Below are positions 9,089 through 18,518 of a DNA stretch of 64,000 nucleotides, in pieces. The translations under genes were made by a program, and so were the position numbers. The notes under the pieces are model-generated. The model did no database searches, was not told the DNA's origin, and was given only the letters and a program-made list of their open reading frames with translations. The DNA comes from Bacteroidota bacterium (GTDB lineage Bacteria > Bacteroidota > Bacteroidia > B-17B0 > Aurantibacillaceae), in NCBI GenBank assembly GCA_018267825.1, contig JAFDXR010000012.1, forward strand, positions 25,246 through 89,245. Direction: 5' to 3'. Each line of letters starts with the position of its first letter. Position 1 is the first letter of the stretch.

Positions 9089-9499
9089 TCAATGATCATA
9101 TTCCTTGCGGGTAATAGAAACCGAACCGTCATTTTTGGTTTCTTTCACCTTGAATTCAATGGTCAGATTTGTATAGCCTCTTTTTTTATCGGACACCAAT
9201 TGGATAGGCCTGTCTTTGCTGTAGATAGTGTCATTGTTTTCCGGATGCTTTTTATCGTACTGGATGGCGCGGAGCTTGGTATAATACCAGCCGGTTTCAT
9301 AAATATTAAATACCACGGTGCCTTTAGGACCTACACTGTCGATCTTATATTCAGTGGACTTTTTTTCCAGTCCATGCATAAGCTTAACGGTGATACTGCG
9401 CTCAGATTTGTTTTTAATGGTAATGGTAGAGTTCTGTGCTCTTGTATGTGTAGATATTACAATGCACAGAATAATGGCGGGGAAGGTTAGATGTTTCAT
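9089..9499 (-). CDS. Hypothetical exported beta-rich protein
   Basis: 136 residues. Signal peptide FPAIILCIVISTHTRAQ; the mature part NSTITIKNKSERSITVKLMHG looks like a small beta sandwich of the kind that follows secretion signals in Bacteroidota. No enzyme motif is present. It stands 33 bases upstream of the membrane-anchored protein gene and could belong to the same transcript. Confidence 0.6.
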   Translation of the reverse strand: MKHLTFPAIILCIVISTHTRAQNSTITIKNKSERSITVKLMHGLEKKSTEYKIDSVGPKGTVVFNIYETGWYYTKLRAIQYDKKHPENNDTIYSKDRPIQLVSDKKRGYTNLTIEFKVKETKNDGSVSITRKEYDH

Positions 9500-9593
9500 C
9501 AGTTAATGAGTTAAGGGTTTCTGCCTATGTTAAGGTAGAGATTTTTTTTAAATACCCAATAACTCATGTGCCTTAATAGCAGAGAAAAATTCA

Positions 9594-10337
9594 TCAGCGT
9601 TTCACTATGGAACTCAGTTCCAGGAAACGACTCACCTTATCGGGAGAAATAGGAATAATGGCCTTTGTCTGCATAACCAGGTACCCTCCGTCGCTTTTGA
9701 TGTATTCTGATACCAGGTTGTAATTGACTATATAGGATTTATTGCTCCTGAAAAAATGGGGAAAGCTCATCAGGACATCTTCAAAGTTTTTCAATGTGCG
9801 GCTTACCACGATCTTTTCATTGGTGTCGAGGTATATTTCCGTATACGTGTTATCCGCTTTTAAATAAACGATCTGCTCTGTGTTAATGAGCTTAATGCCA
9901 TTACTGGTAGGTATGGCTATTTTGTTGGCATTTACAGACAGGACTGTTTCCTTTTGTGTTTTTTGCTCATGTTTTCGCTTAAAACGATCTATGGCCAGTA
10001 CAAGTTCTTCTGGCTCTATGGGCTTTAACAGATAATCGAAGGCTTCCATTTTAATGGCATTCAGCGCATATTGCTGGTAGGCTGTAGTGAAAATAATGGA
10101 GAAGGTAATTTCATCTTCGTTAAAAAAATCAAGAAGTTCCAGCCCGCTATGCCCCGGCATTTCAATATCCAGGAAAATCAGGTCTGGTGCTGTTTTCCGG
10201 ATCAGCTTTACGGCGTTGGGCAGGTCCTCGCAGCTATCTATGACTTCAATATCGGGACAGAACTCCTGTAAAATGTTTTTAAGCAGTGTTCTGGCTCTTA
10301 GCTCATCATCGATTATGATTGTTTTAAGTTTAGTCAT
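9594..10337 (-). CDS. LytTR-family response regulator
   Basis: 247 residues, taking the ATG at 10335-10337. The N-terminal CheY-like receiver has the acidic pocket (IIIDDE, residues 7-12), the phospho-acceptor aspartate in LIFLDIEMPGHSG (about residue 56) and the lysine of DYLLKPIEPEE. The C-terminal LytTR DNA-binding domain includes IVYLKADNTYTEIYL and FFRSNKSYIVNYNLV. It is the partner of the propeller histidine kinase encoded immediately upstream (50-base gap), so together they form a LytS/LytR-type two-component system; targets are not evident. Confidence 0.93.
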   Translation of the reverse strand: MTKLKTIIIDDELRARTLLKNILQEFCPDIEVIDSCEDLPNAVKLIRKTAPDLIFLDIEMPGHSGLELLDFFNEDEITFSIIFTTAYQQYALNAIKMEAFDYLLKPIEPEELVLAIDRFKRKHEQKTQKETVLSVNANKIAIPTSNGIKLINTEQIVYLKADNTYTEIYLDTNEKIVVSRTLKNFEDVLMSFPHFFRSNKSYIVNYNLVSEYIKSDGGYLVMQTKAIIPISPDKVSRFLELSSIVKR

Positions 10338-10387
10338 GTGCAAATGTCTTTTTTTCAGATGAAAAATTTCTGTCCGGTTAGTGAAAT

Positions 10388-13366
10388 TTACTTTTGGGTT
10401 AGAATGACAGGGATCAATAGATTCACAATTGTTCCGGCAGGTTGGTTAAAATCGTCCAGTTTATCAATGATCTGTACGCTTGCGGAAGCATTTTTCTCAC
10501 TGAGTATTTTTAAACGCTGTTCATTAGCGACGCTCGAGAAAGATTCATGCTTCTGATTTTTTCTGGAGTTTATTTCGCCCGATTGTTTTCTTCCGATCCC
10601 GTTATCATCAATACACACCGATAGCAAATGGTCCTTCATGCTGAAACGGATGTTTACTGTTTTAAGGCCCTTTTTGTGCAACAGACCATGCTTTATGGCA
10701 TTTTCAACATAAGGTTGAATGATCATGGGCGGAAGCTGAATAAAGTTCGTATGTATATAATCGGCGCAATGAATGGCGAAATCAAAATCATCGTTGAACC
10801 TTACTTTTTCAATATCCAGGTAAAGCTGGAGGGTACTGATTTCCTCGGTCAGAGTTACATTATCCTTTTCGCTCATTTCGAGGATCAGGCGGGTGAGTTT
10901 ACTGAATTTGGAAAGGTATGTGGAGGCGTTCTTTTTGTCTTCACTGTAAATAAAGCTCTGTATAGTGTTCAGGGCATTGTAAAAGAAATGCGGGTTCATC
11001 TGGGCTTTAATGGCCTTTAAGGATGTTTTGTAATACTTCTGTTCGTTCTCGATTTTTTCGTTCAGCAATTTGTTTTTTTGCTTTAGTTCATGAATCCGCC
11101 AACGGGCGATCAACACAACACACAGGATGATGAGGGAAAGCCAGATTCCCATGAACCACCAGGTCTGCCACCAGGCTTTGCGAATGGTAAATTCAATAAC
11201 CTGTTCCCGCGAAGCACCAGTGGTGATGTCTCCCAGGTGGAAGGTGATTTTATAGCAACCGGGAGCCAGGGACGACAGGTTGAGTGTGCGGGTCTGATCG
11301 CCGGCTTTTTCCCAGGCGGCACTGTTTATTTTGTAATACAGGGGATAGGTAAAATCCGTTTTAAAACTCAGAATGGAATACTTCAGTTCTATATTATTCT
11401 GGTCGTAACGGAGCTCAATGGGCTTTTCGCATGCCATGGCTTGCGAATTTACCATGAGGCCAGTGATGTAAAACAAGGGGTTTGATTTCTGATCCTCCGG
11501 ATTGTTTAATTGCTCTATGATAATACCATTTTGGGTAATGATGATCAGTTGCTGATCCTGCAGTTCAATATCCGTGATGTCGTAATTTATTTTGTGGCAA
11601 TGCTTTAAACCGAATGGCTTATGGTCCAGATCGACCCTGAAGAGCTGATCATTGTCAGTGAGAAACAGGTAATGCCCGCATATTTTTATAAACGTTATCG
11701 CATCATGCTTCCCAGGCAGGGAGAGGGATATACGCTGCGCTTTGTTTTTTGATATCTGAATAAGCTCTCCCGCACTGGATAAGCCATATATGATTTCTTT
11801 GTACCGGCAGAGTTTGTTGATGTAAAGCCGGGCAGTGTCTATTTTGAGTTCACTCAGGCCTTCGGGAGTCAGTATTTTTAATCCATAACTGGTGCCGAAA
11901 TACACAGTACTCTGAAAGGCGTCGTATTCTACTGTTTTGGCGCGGGAACCCAAAGCATAGCGTGCAAACGGAAAATGCTCTGCTTTGAAGCGATTGTAAA
12001 TCGTTGTCCATTTATCGGCCTTGTTTTTATCTATTTTATACAGTGCACAGGCTCCTGATAGCGCCATGGCATAGTAGTTGGAGTCGATGAGCTTTACGTC
12101 CTTCAGTGCGCCTCCCGAATGCCAGGTACTGCGAAAGGAGGTGTCCAGAATTTCAATTTCGTTGTTACTGATAACGCAGGTCTTATGCACGGAGTCGTAA
12201 TACAGTGCGGTAATTTCCTTGTTATAGGGGCTCCTGTATACTTCTTTGATGTGCTGATCGGGCAGATGAACGTCGTAGAGTTCTCCGCCACTGCCCCCTA
12301 CGTACAGATGGTCGTGAAACAATGTGGCACGGATCGGCTGAATAGACCGGAAGTATTGCCGTGTGTTCAGATTTTTCACAAACAGTAAGCCGTCGTGGAG
12401 TGTCGAAAACCAGAAGTTATCTTCTCTGTCTCTGAAAACATAACTGATGTTGTAGTCTTTGAAATAGGCATTTCCATTGTTTTCGATGCGGCCGCTGTCG
12501 CTGAGCCTATAAGCGCCGTTATTTGTGCAGAACCAGAATGCATCGCCGGTATATGATGCATTCTGAATATTATCAAAATCCAGGGAGAAAGAGGCTTTGA
12601 TCTGAGTTTCCGAAACCTGGTAACACAGATGCAGAGCTGTGTTGTTTTTGGCATATATGAACACACTGTTTTGGGCACTTATAAATTTTGAATAACCATT
12701 GCTGTTTAATTGAGCAGGAATGGAAACGGTGTGGTCAGTCAGATTCTCATCAAAGATGTGCATCGTCTGATCGTTGTACACATAGTAATGATGGAGGTCA
12801 CTGGCAGTACTGGCCATTTTTTTTGTGTCTATATAAATATGTTTTTTGATCTTAAGGGTCTTCGTGTCATATACATCAAGCCCCTCTGCCTGCATCAGAA
12901 AAAGATGATCGCCCACAATGCCATAGTTGAAATAACCGACAGGCGTGTTTTGCGATAAACGGTGAAGCGAATCCTTTTCAATATAAAATACATAACCATC
13001 GAAATTCTGGTACCAGATGCGTCCGTATTTGTCTTCCTGGATATTGGTGCCCGATTTGCTCGACTGAAACTCATTGTTGAAAGTGGTGAATTCGAAGCCG
13101 TCATATTTTACAAGACCCTTATCACCACTGAACCACATATAGCCCTTGCTGTCCTGGAATATATGGTAAATGGCATTTCCGGGCAGGCCATTGGACTTGT
13201 CGATTTTTGTAAACAGAGGGTCCTGGCTTTTGCTTTTCAGGAAAAGAAACAAAAACAACAGGAGACTGATGTATTTTAAGTGAAATCGGATGGAGCAAAT
13301 ATAGGGGATTACCGATAATTTCTTAATGCAGAAAGAGGACTTATCTAACCGAAAACCGTGTTTCAC
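10388..13366 (-). CDS. Beta-propeller sensor histidine kinase (LytS type)
   Basis: 992 residues if the first ATG is used. A hydrophobic export/anchor segment (ISLLLFLFLFLKSKSQ, about 32-47) is followed by Reg_prop propeller blades (NGLPGNAIYHIFQDSKGYMWF is typical), a Y_Y_Y domain, one membrane helix (WWFMGIWLSLIILCVVLI) and a His_kinase domain with QMNPHFFYNALNTIQ (His about 793), PYVENAIKHG and DDNGIGR. It senses an external signal through the periplasmic propeller and phosphorylates the downstream LytTR regulator. A TAnnTTTG box (minus strand, 13297-13304) lies inside the N-terminal coding part, so the true start may be a non-ATG codon further in. Confidence 0.9.
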   Translation of the reverse strand: MKHGFRLDKSSFCIKKLSVIPYICSIRFHLKYISLLLFLFLFLKSKSQDPLFTKIDKSNGLPGNAIYHIFQDSKGYMWFSGDKGLVKYDGFEFTTFNNEFQSSKSGTNIQEDKYGRIWYQNFDGYVFYIEKDSLHRLSQNTPVGYFNYGIVGDHLFLMQAEGLDVYDTKTLKIKKHIYIDTKKMASTASDLHHYYVYNDQTMHIFDENLTDHTVSIPAQLNSNGYSKFISAQNSVFIYAKNNTALHLCYQVSETQIKASFSLDFDNIQNASYTGDAFWFCTNNGAYRLSDSGRIENNGNAYFKDYNISYVFRDREDNFWFSTLHDGLLFVKNLNTRQYFRSIQPIRATLFHDHLYVGGSGGELYDVHLPDQHIKEVYRSPYNKEITALYYDSVHKTCVISNNEIEILDTSFRSTWHSGGALKDVKLIDSNYYAMALSGACALYKIDKNKADKWTTIYNRFKAEHFPFARYALGSRAKTVEYDAFQSTVYFGTSYGLKILTPEGLSELKIDTARLYINKLCRYKEIIYGLSSAGELIQISKNKAQRISLSLPGKHDAITFIKICGHYLFLTDNDQLFRVDLDHKPFGLKHCHKINYDITDIELQDQQLIIITQNGIIIEQLNNPEDQKSNPLFYITGLMVNSQAMACEKPIELRYDQNNIELKYSILSFKTDFTYPLYYKINSAAWEKAGDQTRTLNLSSLAPGCYKITFHLGDITTGASREQVIEFTIRKAWWQTWWFMGIWLSLIILCVVLIARWRIHELKQKNKLLNEKIENEQKYYKTSLKAIKAQMNPHFFYNALNTIQSFIYSEDKKNASTYLSKFSKLTRLILEMSEKDNVTLTEEISTLQLYLDIEKVRFNDDFDFAIHCADYIHTNFIQLPPMIIQPYVENAIKHGLLHKKGLKTVNIRFSMKDHLLSVCIDDNGIGRKQSGEINSRKNQKHESFSSVANEQRLKILSEKNASASVQIIDKLDDFNQPAGTIVNLLIPVILTQK
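13297..13304 (-). promoter_or_regulatory. Possible -7 box for the kinase gene
   Basis: Minus-strand TATATTTG fits the Bacteroidota -7 consensus TAnnTTTG. It falls about 60 bases inside the longest kinase frame and just ahead of the hydrophobic signal segment, which suggests that translation begins at a non-ATG codon downstream. No good -33 box is visible, so support is weak. Confidence 0.3.
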
Positions 13367-13549
13367 TAACCAGGGTGTTTTCTATAAGTCAACGAAAATT
13401 AGTTTCGCTGAAATTTCTGAGTATAATTCAATGAAAAGCGTTACTCCCACTGACGGTTTTGCATTAAGCGGACACTCCCTGAATGTAATATCGTTTCGGT
13501 ATTTGCAAATACACAGAACATTCATAAAATAATTAAACAATAAAAAACA

Positions 13550-14500
13550 ATGAAAAAAACAGTAGTAACAGGAATGGCATTAGCATTGGGCCTCTTAAAA
13601 CTAAATGCACAGGTAACAATCGTGGATCCTTCAACCTTTTCAGGACACTATTACACTGAAAAAAATATTGTGATAGAAGACGGTTACTCCAAGAAGAAAA
13701 AAACGGAGCTGGACCTGGTGTGGAATGCCGAGAATGGCTCACTGACCGGGACCGTTCAGGGTTTTGAAAGTAAGAGCGACAAGATCGTTTTCTTTACGGA
13801 ATCGACTCAAAAGAACTGGGCAGCCAAAAGCAAGATCTGGGTGTTTAAAAGCAGTAATATGAACGATAACTATTATGGAAAGGATATGTTCACCAGCTCC
13901 GGCAGTGAAATTGAAACAGGTATGTTTATTGAAGATGGCGTTTTTGTTTTATTTGATTACACGGGTGGTGTTGATCAGAATGTGAAAACATTTGATGTGG
14001 AAAATGATGTGAACAATGTCCGGATTTTTGCAAAAGACAAATCCAAACTGAGCATGGATAAACAGGAGATTCTTAAAAAAGCCGATGCCATGATCAATGC
14101 AGCCGGTGGCGAGCAGATGAAAAAACAGCTGGATGCACAACGCAAAGCGGATTTTGCTTTCCCGAAAGAAACCCTCAGCAAAACAGACAAAGCCCTGAAG
14201 AAAGAAGTGGTGGAGTTTTTTACCAATATGGAAATGCCTGCCGACGATAACTCTACCTTTATTTGTGCTTATACTGTGAGTCCGGATTGGGCCATTATCC
14301 GTAATACAACAACAGGTGTTATTTTGGGAAGGGAGATTGTTGTGGAAATGGTACGAAAAGGTAACATATCCGGCAAATGCAGGAGATTCCCTTACCTGTT
14401 GTATGCCCAGTATAATGGCAGCGGGTACGGCAAACTGATGTTTAAGAAAAAATGGGACATTGTGGAATGTGATTGTGCAGAAGCCGAAAAGAATAAATAA
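13550..14500 (+). CDS. Hypothetical exported protein
   Basis: 316 residues, the only plus-strand gene in the first 24 kb. It starts with a signal peptide (VVTGMALALGLLKLNAQ). The N-terminal 100 residues are beta-rich, the middle is a helical Lys/Glu/Ala-rich region (KQEILKKADAMINAAGGEQ) and the C-terminus ends in CDCAEAEKNK. No family recognised. It is transcribed away from the kinase gene, with 183 bases between them, and ends at a strong terminator, so it is a self-contained unit. Confidence 0.7.
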   Translation: MKKTVVTGMALALGLLKLNAQVTIVDPSTFSGHYYTEKNIVIEDGYSKKKKTELDLVWNAENGSLTGTVQGFESKSDKIVFFTESTQKNWAAKSKIWVFKSSNMNDNYYGKDMFTSSGSEIETGMFIEDGVFVLFDYTGGVDQNVKTFDVENDVNNVRIFAKDKSKLSMDKQEILKKADAMINAAGGEQMKKQLDAQRKADFAFPKETLSKTDKALKKEVVEFFTNMEMPADDNSTFICAYTVSPDWAIIRNTTTGVILGREIVVEMVRKGNISGKCRRFPYLLYAQYNGSGYGKLMFKKKWDIVECDCAEAEKNK

Positions 14501-14513
14501 AAAACTGATCATG

Positions 14514-14541
14514 AAAAAGCCCTGTATTTACAGGGCTTTTT
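14514..14541. terminator. Bidirectional intrinsic terminator
   Basis: AAAAAGCCCTGTA, a two- to three-base turn and TACAGGGCTTTTT form a hairpin with A-rich and T-rich flanks. It sits between the convergent genes ending at 14500 (plus) and 14581 (minus) and can serve both. Confidence 0.85.
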
Positions 14542-14580
14542 GTTTTGCATACAATAGAAGGATCTGGAAATGGGTTTTTG

Positions 14581-14937
14581 CTACCAGTCGCGAGTGGCAA
14601 TGAGTTCTTCCACATCTGCGTTTTCAAAGCCATAGGCTGTGGCAATAAATTCAAAGTCCATGGCTATACATTCCCGGGCAGCAGTCTCCAGTTCACTGTC
14701 ATTTTCGTAAAACTCCTCCTGCAGATCGTTGAATTTGTCAGTTGCGGCATGTGTCAGTTCATATAATGCTTCGAGGTTTCCCGGGTTGCTTTCTTCAATT
14801 TGAAAACAAAGCTCCAGTAAAATCGCTTTTCCCTTATCTACCAGGTTGTCGGGGAAGTACTCGTCTTCGTACATCTCCTCTAAAAAGGGATGTTTTTTGA
14901 CCTTTTCATTCTTCAGGTCGGATTGTTTTTTAGTCAT
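14581..14937 (-). CDS. DUF5713 family protein
   Basis: 118 residues. The order of landmarks HPFLEEMYEDEYFPDNLVDKG, ALYELTHAATDKFNDLQEEF and AYGFENADVEELIATRDW matches what I know of DUF5713, a small cytosolic all-alpha family of unknown function found as single genes in many bacteria. No catalytic motif. The upstream membrane-protein gene ends 5 bases before this start. Confidence 0.75.
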   Translation of the reverse strand: MTKKQSDLKNEKVKKHPFLEEMYEDEYFPDNLVDKGKAILLELCFQIEESNPGNLEALYELTHAATDKFNDLQEEFYENDSELETAARECIAMDFEFIATAYGFENADVEELIATRDW

Positions 14938-14942
14938 TGTAT

Positions 14943-15473
14943 TTATTGTTTTTTATGAATGATTTTTTCTGCGATAATTTGCCTGATAATTTCCCTGTTG
15001 TCAACGGTTTGTCCTTCGAAAGTGTCTGCACGGAGGTCGTAAACCAGTCTGTTTTCTTTGTATACGGGCTTTTCAATAAGCGGGAAGAATCGGGGACTTT
15101 CAGTCACCGCCAGGTTTCCATAGCCTCCGGAGTAGGCCCCCACGGGTTTGAAATAAGCATTGAAAATCCGGTCATCAGCTTTGATAAAGCAGAAGCTTCT
15201 TAATTTGAAAGTGTCTTGGAAGAAAACTGTCGTAAATGGTATCAGAAAACTATAGACTACAAAAATAAAAGAAACGGAAATGGTTCGCAGAATAAGCGTG
15301 AACCAGCGGTTCTTCATTTTCTGTCTGAAGGTAATGATGAAAGAGAGTATAAAAAGGGTTAGCGAAAATACAATATCTGTCCAAAAGCCAGTCCATGAGA
15401 AGCTTGTCAGCAGAACCATCAAACTATACAAGATAATGATGAGGCAAAGAATAATAGGTAATCTTTTGATCAT
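14943..15473 (-). CDS. Hypothetical membrane protein
   Basis: 176 residues with three hydrophobic helices in the first about 85 residues (IILCLIIILYSLMVLLT, DIVFSLTLFILSFIITF, ISVSFIFVVYSFLIPFT) and a soluble C-terminal part. No family recognised. It is followed after 5 bases by the DUF5713 gene, indicating an operon. Confidence 0.6.
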   Translation of the reverse strand: MIKRLPIILCLIIILYSLMVLLTSFSWTGFWTDIVFSLTLFILSFIITFRQKMKNRWFTLILRTISVSFIFVVYSFLIPFTTVFFQDTFKLRSFCFIKADDRIFNAYFKPVGAYSGGYGNLAVTESPRFFPLIEKPVYKENRLVYDLRADTFEGQTVDNREIIRQIIAEKIIHKKQ

Positions 15474-15525
15474 TGCTTTTCCTGTTTTTCAGTTATTATC
15501 GAAGCTCCGGCCTAGCCTCCCGGAG

Positions 15526-16656
15526 CTATTTGGCTTTTATGTAGGCAAATTTATCCTTTAATTTTAAAAATGGTTTTTCATAAACATTGTAGCTTATTAA
15601 GCTGATTACAATGGTCAGGATCAAAGCAAAGGATGTATCAAGGATGAAAACCTGCCACATTTCTGTATTAAGCGAGTATTTTTTTGTCAGCGTCGTGACG
15701 ATTAAAATCCCCACAAAATGCAAACAATATAAGCCATAACTGATTGTTCCCAGTTTTGTAAAGAGTCTGAATCTCGACATTTTAAAAAGAGACTTTTCTG
15801 AAAAGCATTGTTCTAAAATGATAAGCAGAATAATGAAGGCGATTATGGGCCTTTCCATGACGCTCAATAAAGGCAAATTGCCGCTTAGAATTTCATCACG
15901 AAACAGGAAGATTGTCAGGAAAGAGATATAAATGAGGGAAATATAGACCGGTGCCAGGTTTTGAATCCTGTTTTTAAATGCACTATTTGTCTGAATAAGC
16001 CATGCGCCCAAAGCGCCTACAGCCATATCGCCAATGCAGGATAGGGTATGATATTCATGCATTAGGTAATTATTATTGGCCGCCCTGAAAATCAGACTGC
16101 CGATGATGACAGTTGTAAATGCTATCCAGTATTTCTGAACCGGTAAAAAGTAGAGGATGATGGGCCACACAAAATAGAACTGTTCTTCGATGGCTACGCT
16201 CCAAAGCACGCCCAGTATGGAAGCATCCGGCAATCCTTTTTTAATAAAGTCAAAATTGTTTGTGAACGTTAAATAGTACCAAATGGAAGCTGTTTCGTTT
16301 GGTTGTTGACCAAATGCAGATTTAAGTATGGGGAAAATGAAAAAACCAATGATGACACACAGGTAGAATAATGGCCATATTCTCAGGATCCGTCTTATCC
16401 AGAATTTTTTTATGTCAATTTGCCCGTTTAGTTTTTTTTCCTCGATCAAAAGGTATGTTATGAGAAAACCACTTAAAACAAAGAAAAAATTCACACCCAG
16501 GTTTCCATTCCCAAAAATGTCGTGCTTAATGAAATGGTAGGTGCCGGTTGATTTAATGTAATCAAATTCTGTGTGGAATGAGTGGAAAAAGAACACCGAT
16601 AAAAAGCAGAGGAATCTTAATCCATCCAGGTTTTCAAAATATATTTTTTTTGTCAT
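15526..16656 (-). CDS. Acyltransferase-3 family membrane protein
   Basis: 376 residues from ATG 16654-16656. This start is preferred because AAAGGAG lies 4 bases upstream and the family usually begins here (KIYFENLDGLRFLCFLSVFFFH). A longer frame to 16704 would encode a TTTCTG hexanucleotide repeat. About ten membrane helices are present. The conserved His of helix 1 (FFFHSFH) and the motif NFFFVLSGFLITYLL are typical of enzymes that O-acylate sugars of surface polysaccharides, lipids or antibiotics using acyl-CoA. The acceptor is unknown and no glycan cluster surrounds it. Confidence 0.88.
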   Translation of the reverse strand: MTKKIYFENLDGLRFLCFLSVFFFHSFHTEFDYIKSTGTYHFIKHDIFGNGNLGVNFFFVLSGFLITYLLIEEKKLNGQIDIKKFWIRRILRIWPLFYLCVIIGFFIFPILKSAFGQQPNETASIWYYLTFTNNFDFIKKGLPDASILGVLWSVAIEEQFYFVWPIILYFLPVQKYWIAFTTVIIGSLIFRAANNNYLMHEYHTLSCIGDMAVGALGAWLIQTNSAFKNRIQNLAPVYISLIYISFLTIFLFRDEILSGNLPLLSVMERPIIAFIILLIILEQCFSEKSLFKMSRFRLFTKLGTISYGLYCLHFVGILIVTTLTKKYSLNTEMWQVFILDTSFALILTIVISLISYNVYEKPFLKLKDKFAYIKAK

Positions 16657-16666
16657 TACTCCTTTA

Positions 16667-16695
16667 CTGTTTCTGTTTCTGTTTCTGTTGGTTCT
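16667..16695. repeat. TTTCTG hexanucleotide microsatellite
   Basis: About four consecutive TTTCTG units followed by a degenerate copy, directly upstream of the preferred acyltransferase start. A unit length of six would keep frame if it were translated. Its position before the ribosome-binding site could alter spacing if copy number varies. Confidence 0.6.
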
Positions 16696-16911
16696 GTTAT
16701 CCATCCCTATAGTTGAGGCACCTGAAATCAGAAGCCTTCAACAAGGGGCAGGCTTAAATGTCTGTTATCCCGGGGCATTCACTTTTTTATGAATAGTTAT
16801 TTAAAGATACGGATTTTCATATTCTTTAAACCTGTTTCCGGGGTGTTCTTTTCTTTATTTCAAACCCTGTTTTAGTTGCCTGTGCTGGATTTAAGGCAGG
16901 CAGCCGTGTAC

Positions 16912-17169
16912 CTAAAGCTTTAAAATATTGACGCAGACCAGCAAAAAATAAAATGAGCAGGGTACAATCAGGGGCAGGAATGTCCGGGGGGCTTTTGATT
17001 TGAAATAGGCGAAGGCATGCAGTGCAATAAGTATGGCACTTGTTATCCGTATCGTGATGTAATTATTATGGGTAAGCCCCCGGTAAAAATTCGGATAAAC
17101 TACAAAGAATAGAATGCCGATGATTGTGATGGAGTCTATTGTCCATAATAACCAGAGCGGAATTTTCAT
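16912..17169 (-). CDS. Small three-helix membrane protein
   Basis: 85 residues from the second ATG (KIPLWLLWTIDSITIIGILFF); a longer frame starts at 17199. Hydrophobic helices occur around residues 4-24, 38-54 and 63-83. No family recognised. It stands alone, about 200 bases from the acyltransferase gene. Confidence 0.5.
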   Translation of the reverse strand: MKIPLWLLWTIDSITIIGILFFVVYPNFYRGLTHNNYITIRITSAILIALHAFAYFKSKAPRTFLPLIVPCSFYFLLVCVNILKL

Positions 17170-17236
17170 GACAGTGTATGGATTTGTAGTGTGAAACACG
17201 ATTATTATACCGGGAGGTGCGTTGGCCCGTTGCGGA

Positions 17237-17857
17237 TTAATTCTTTGTGAACTTCGATTTTAGAAAGGCATTCATCATCGTAGCCTTATCCTGCTCATTA
17301 TTATAATTCATGTTCACACCGAAGTCATAACCATTGATAAGCCTTGAATACAGGATCTGATTCATGATGACTTTTCCATCGGGAGCATAAACGGTGGTGC
17401 GGTATACATTGAAATCCAGGCCCTGAATGGTTTCTTTGCTCGAGGCGGTGTCTACTTTTATACCCTGGTCTGCAAAGGTATTGTACATGATCTCATTCAG
17501 TGCGGCATTATTTTGCTCATACTGTCCGGGATATTCTTCTTTAAAGGGTTCTGCTGTGGAAGCAAAAATATTGAAAGCGTCTTTCTGAAAGCTGATCAGG
17601 TGTTTCAGGGTTTTTGTATCTATTTCAAGGCCGGATGATTTTTCAATGGCTTTCTTCCCGGTTTCATCATTGGCTTCGATTTTGTCTTTGGAAACAATTT
17701 TCCAGCCCGCCGGAAGTTCCATTGACCAGCCGATCTCCTTGCTTTCATAAGTTGTCCCCGTTATTTTTCCTTCATCTATCTGGCTATTGGGGTCAACGTG
17801 CCCGCATGAAGCGAATATGAGAAAAATAGATACGAAAGCTGTTGTCAGGAGTTTCAT
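17237..17857 (-). CDS. Lipoprotein with PsbP-like pattern
   Basis: 206 residues with lipobox SIFLIFASCG (Cys18). The mature part has GWSMELPAGWKIVSKD, the opening of PsbP/DUF1795-like folds, and later FNVYRTTVYAPDGKVIMNQ and NGYDFGVNMNY, which read like the central sheet of that fold. Such proteins are usually accessory binding modules rather than enzymes. Envelope location is likely; the partner is unknown. Confidence 0.6.
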   Translation of the reverse strand: MKLLTTAFVSIFLIFASCGHVDPNSQIDEGKITGTTYESKEIGWSMELPAGWKIVSKDKIEANDETGKKAIEKSSGLEIDTKTLKHLISFQKDAFNIFASTAEPFKEEYPGQYEQNNAALNEIMYNTFADQGIKVDTASSKETIQGLDFNVYRTTVYAPDGKVIMNQILYSRLINGYDFGVNMNYNNEQDKATMMNAFLKSKFTKN

Positions 17858-17909
17858 GATGTGTGTTTTTGGGTTTGTAATGTGTTTTGATTAGGTTTAT
17901 GAATGTCGT

Positions 17910-18323
17910 TTACTTTCCATAACGTATAGCCTCTTCCAGTATATTCAGGTTTATATCTTTCAGTACTTTGAATTTAATGCAATAGCCCGTCACGCTGGCT
18001 TTACCGAGGCTTTTACCGTAAGTTTTGGCAAGGTAGGTTTTGTCGTCGATGCCCATGATATAAACCGAGATTCCTGTTGTGTTCGCGCTCAGCCCGATCC
18101 GGTAGAATTCCCGGGTTTTGCCGTTGGCATATTTCATGATTTGAGTACCGTACCCGATATTGGGATTGGAAACAATTTTGTTTTCACTGTTTTTGCCATC
18201 CAGAAACCACAGTTCGGAGCCGGGCATTATTCCCAGGATCAGGCGATGAAGTTCCTGCATGTCGCTGCGCTTTGGTTCCGGCTGGCCGGCGATGTATGCA
18301 TTGATCTGTTCTTGTACGTTCAT
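17910..18323 (-). CDS. DUF1801 (YdhG-like) protein
   Basis: 137 residues. It opens with an INAYIAGQPEPKRSDMQELHRLI helix and continues with the small alpha/beta fold of DUF1801 (IMPGSELWFLDGK, YRIGLSANTTGISVYIMG, GKASVTGYCIKFKVLKDI). The family is widespread, cytosolic and without known activity, and often appears as a free-standing accessory gene. Confidence 0.75.
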   Translation of the reverse strand: MNVQEQINAYIAGQPEPKRSDMQELHRLILGIMPGSELWFLDGKNSENKIVSNPNIGYGTQIMKYANGKTREFYRIGLSANTTGISVYIMGIDDKTYLAKTYGKSLGKASVTGYCIKFKVLKDINLNILEEAIRYGK

Positions 18324-18339
18324 GTGAAATGAAATTTGT

Positions 18340-18441
18340 TTAATGGTTTCGGGAAATTTCTTCTGCGAGTCCGATCAGAAGACCTTCCATTCCGCGGGTA
18401 TAGCAGAGTTCATACATCTGTTGTTCGAGCGATATAATCAT
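18340..18441 (-). CDS. Possible small protein, 33 residues
   Basis: A short minus-strand frame with ATG at 18439-18441 and TAA at 18340-18342 encodes MIISLEQQMYELCYTRGMEG followed by 13 more residues. It is amphipathic and reads as protein-like. It precedes the DUF1801 start by 16 bases and could be a leader peptide, a small gene or the remnant of a larger one; an open frame without ATG continues a further about 15 codons upstream. Confidence 0.3.
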   Translation of the reverse strand: MIISLEQQMYELCYTRGMEGLLIGLAEEISRNH

Positions 18442-18518
18442 CCGGTGGTTAGGCGACCCTGGCAAATTTTTTTGTGAGGAGTGCTGACTCTACAATTTAT
18501 CCGCTTCGATTCCACAGT

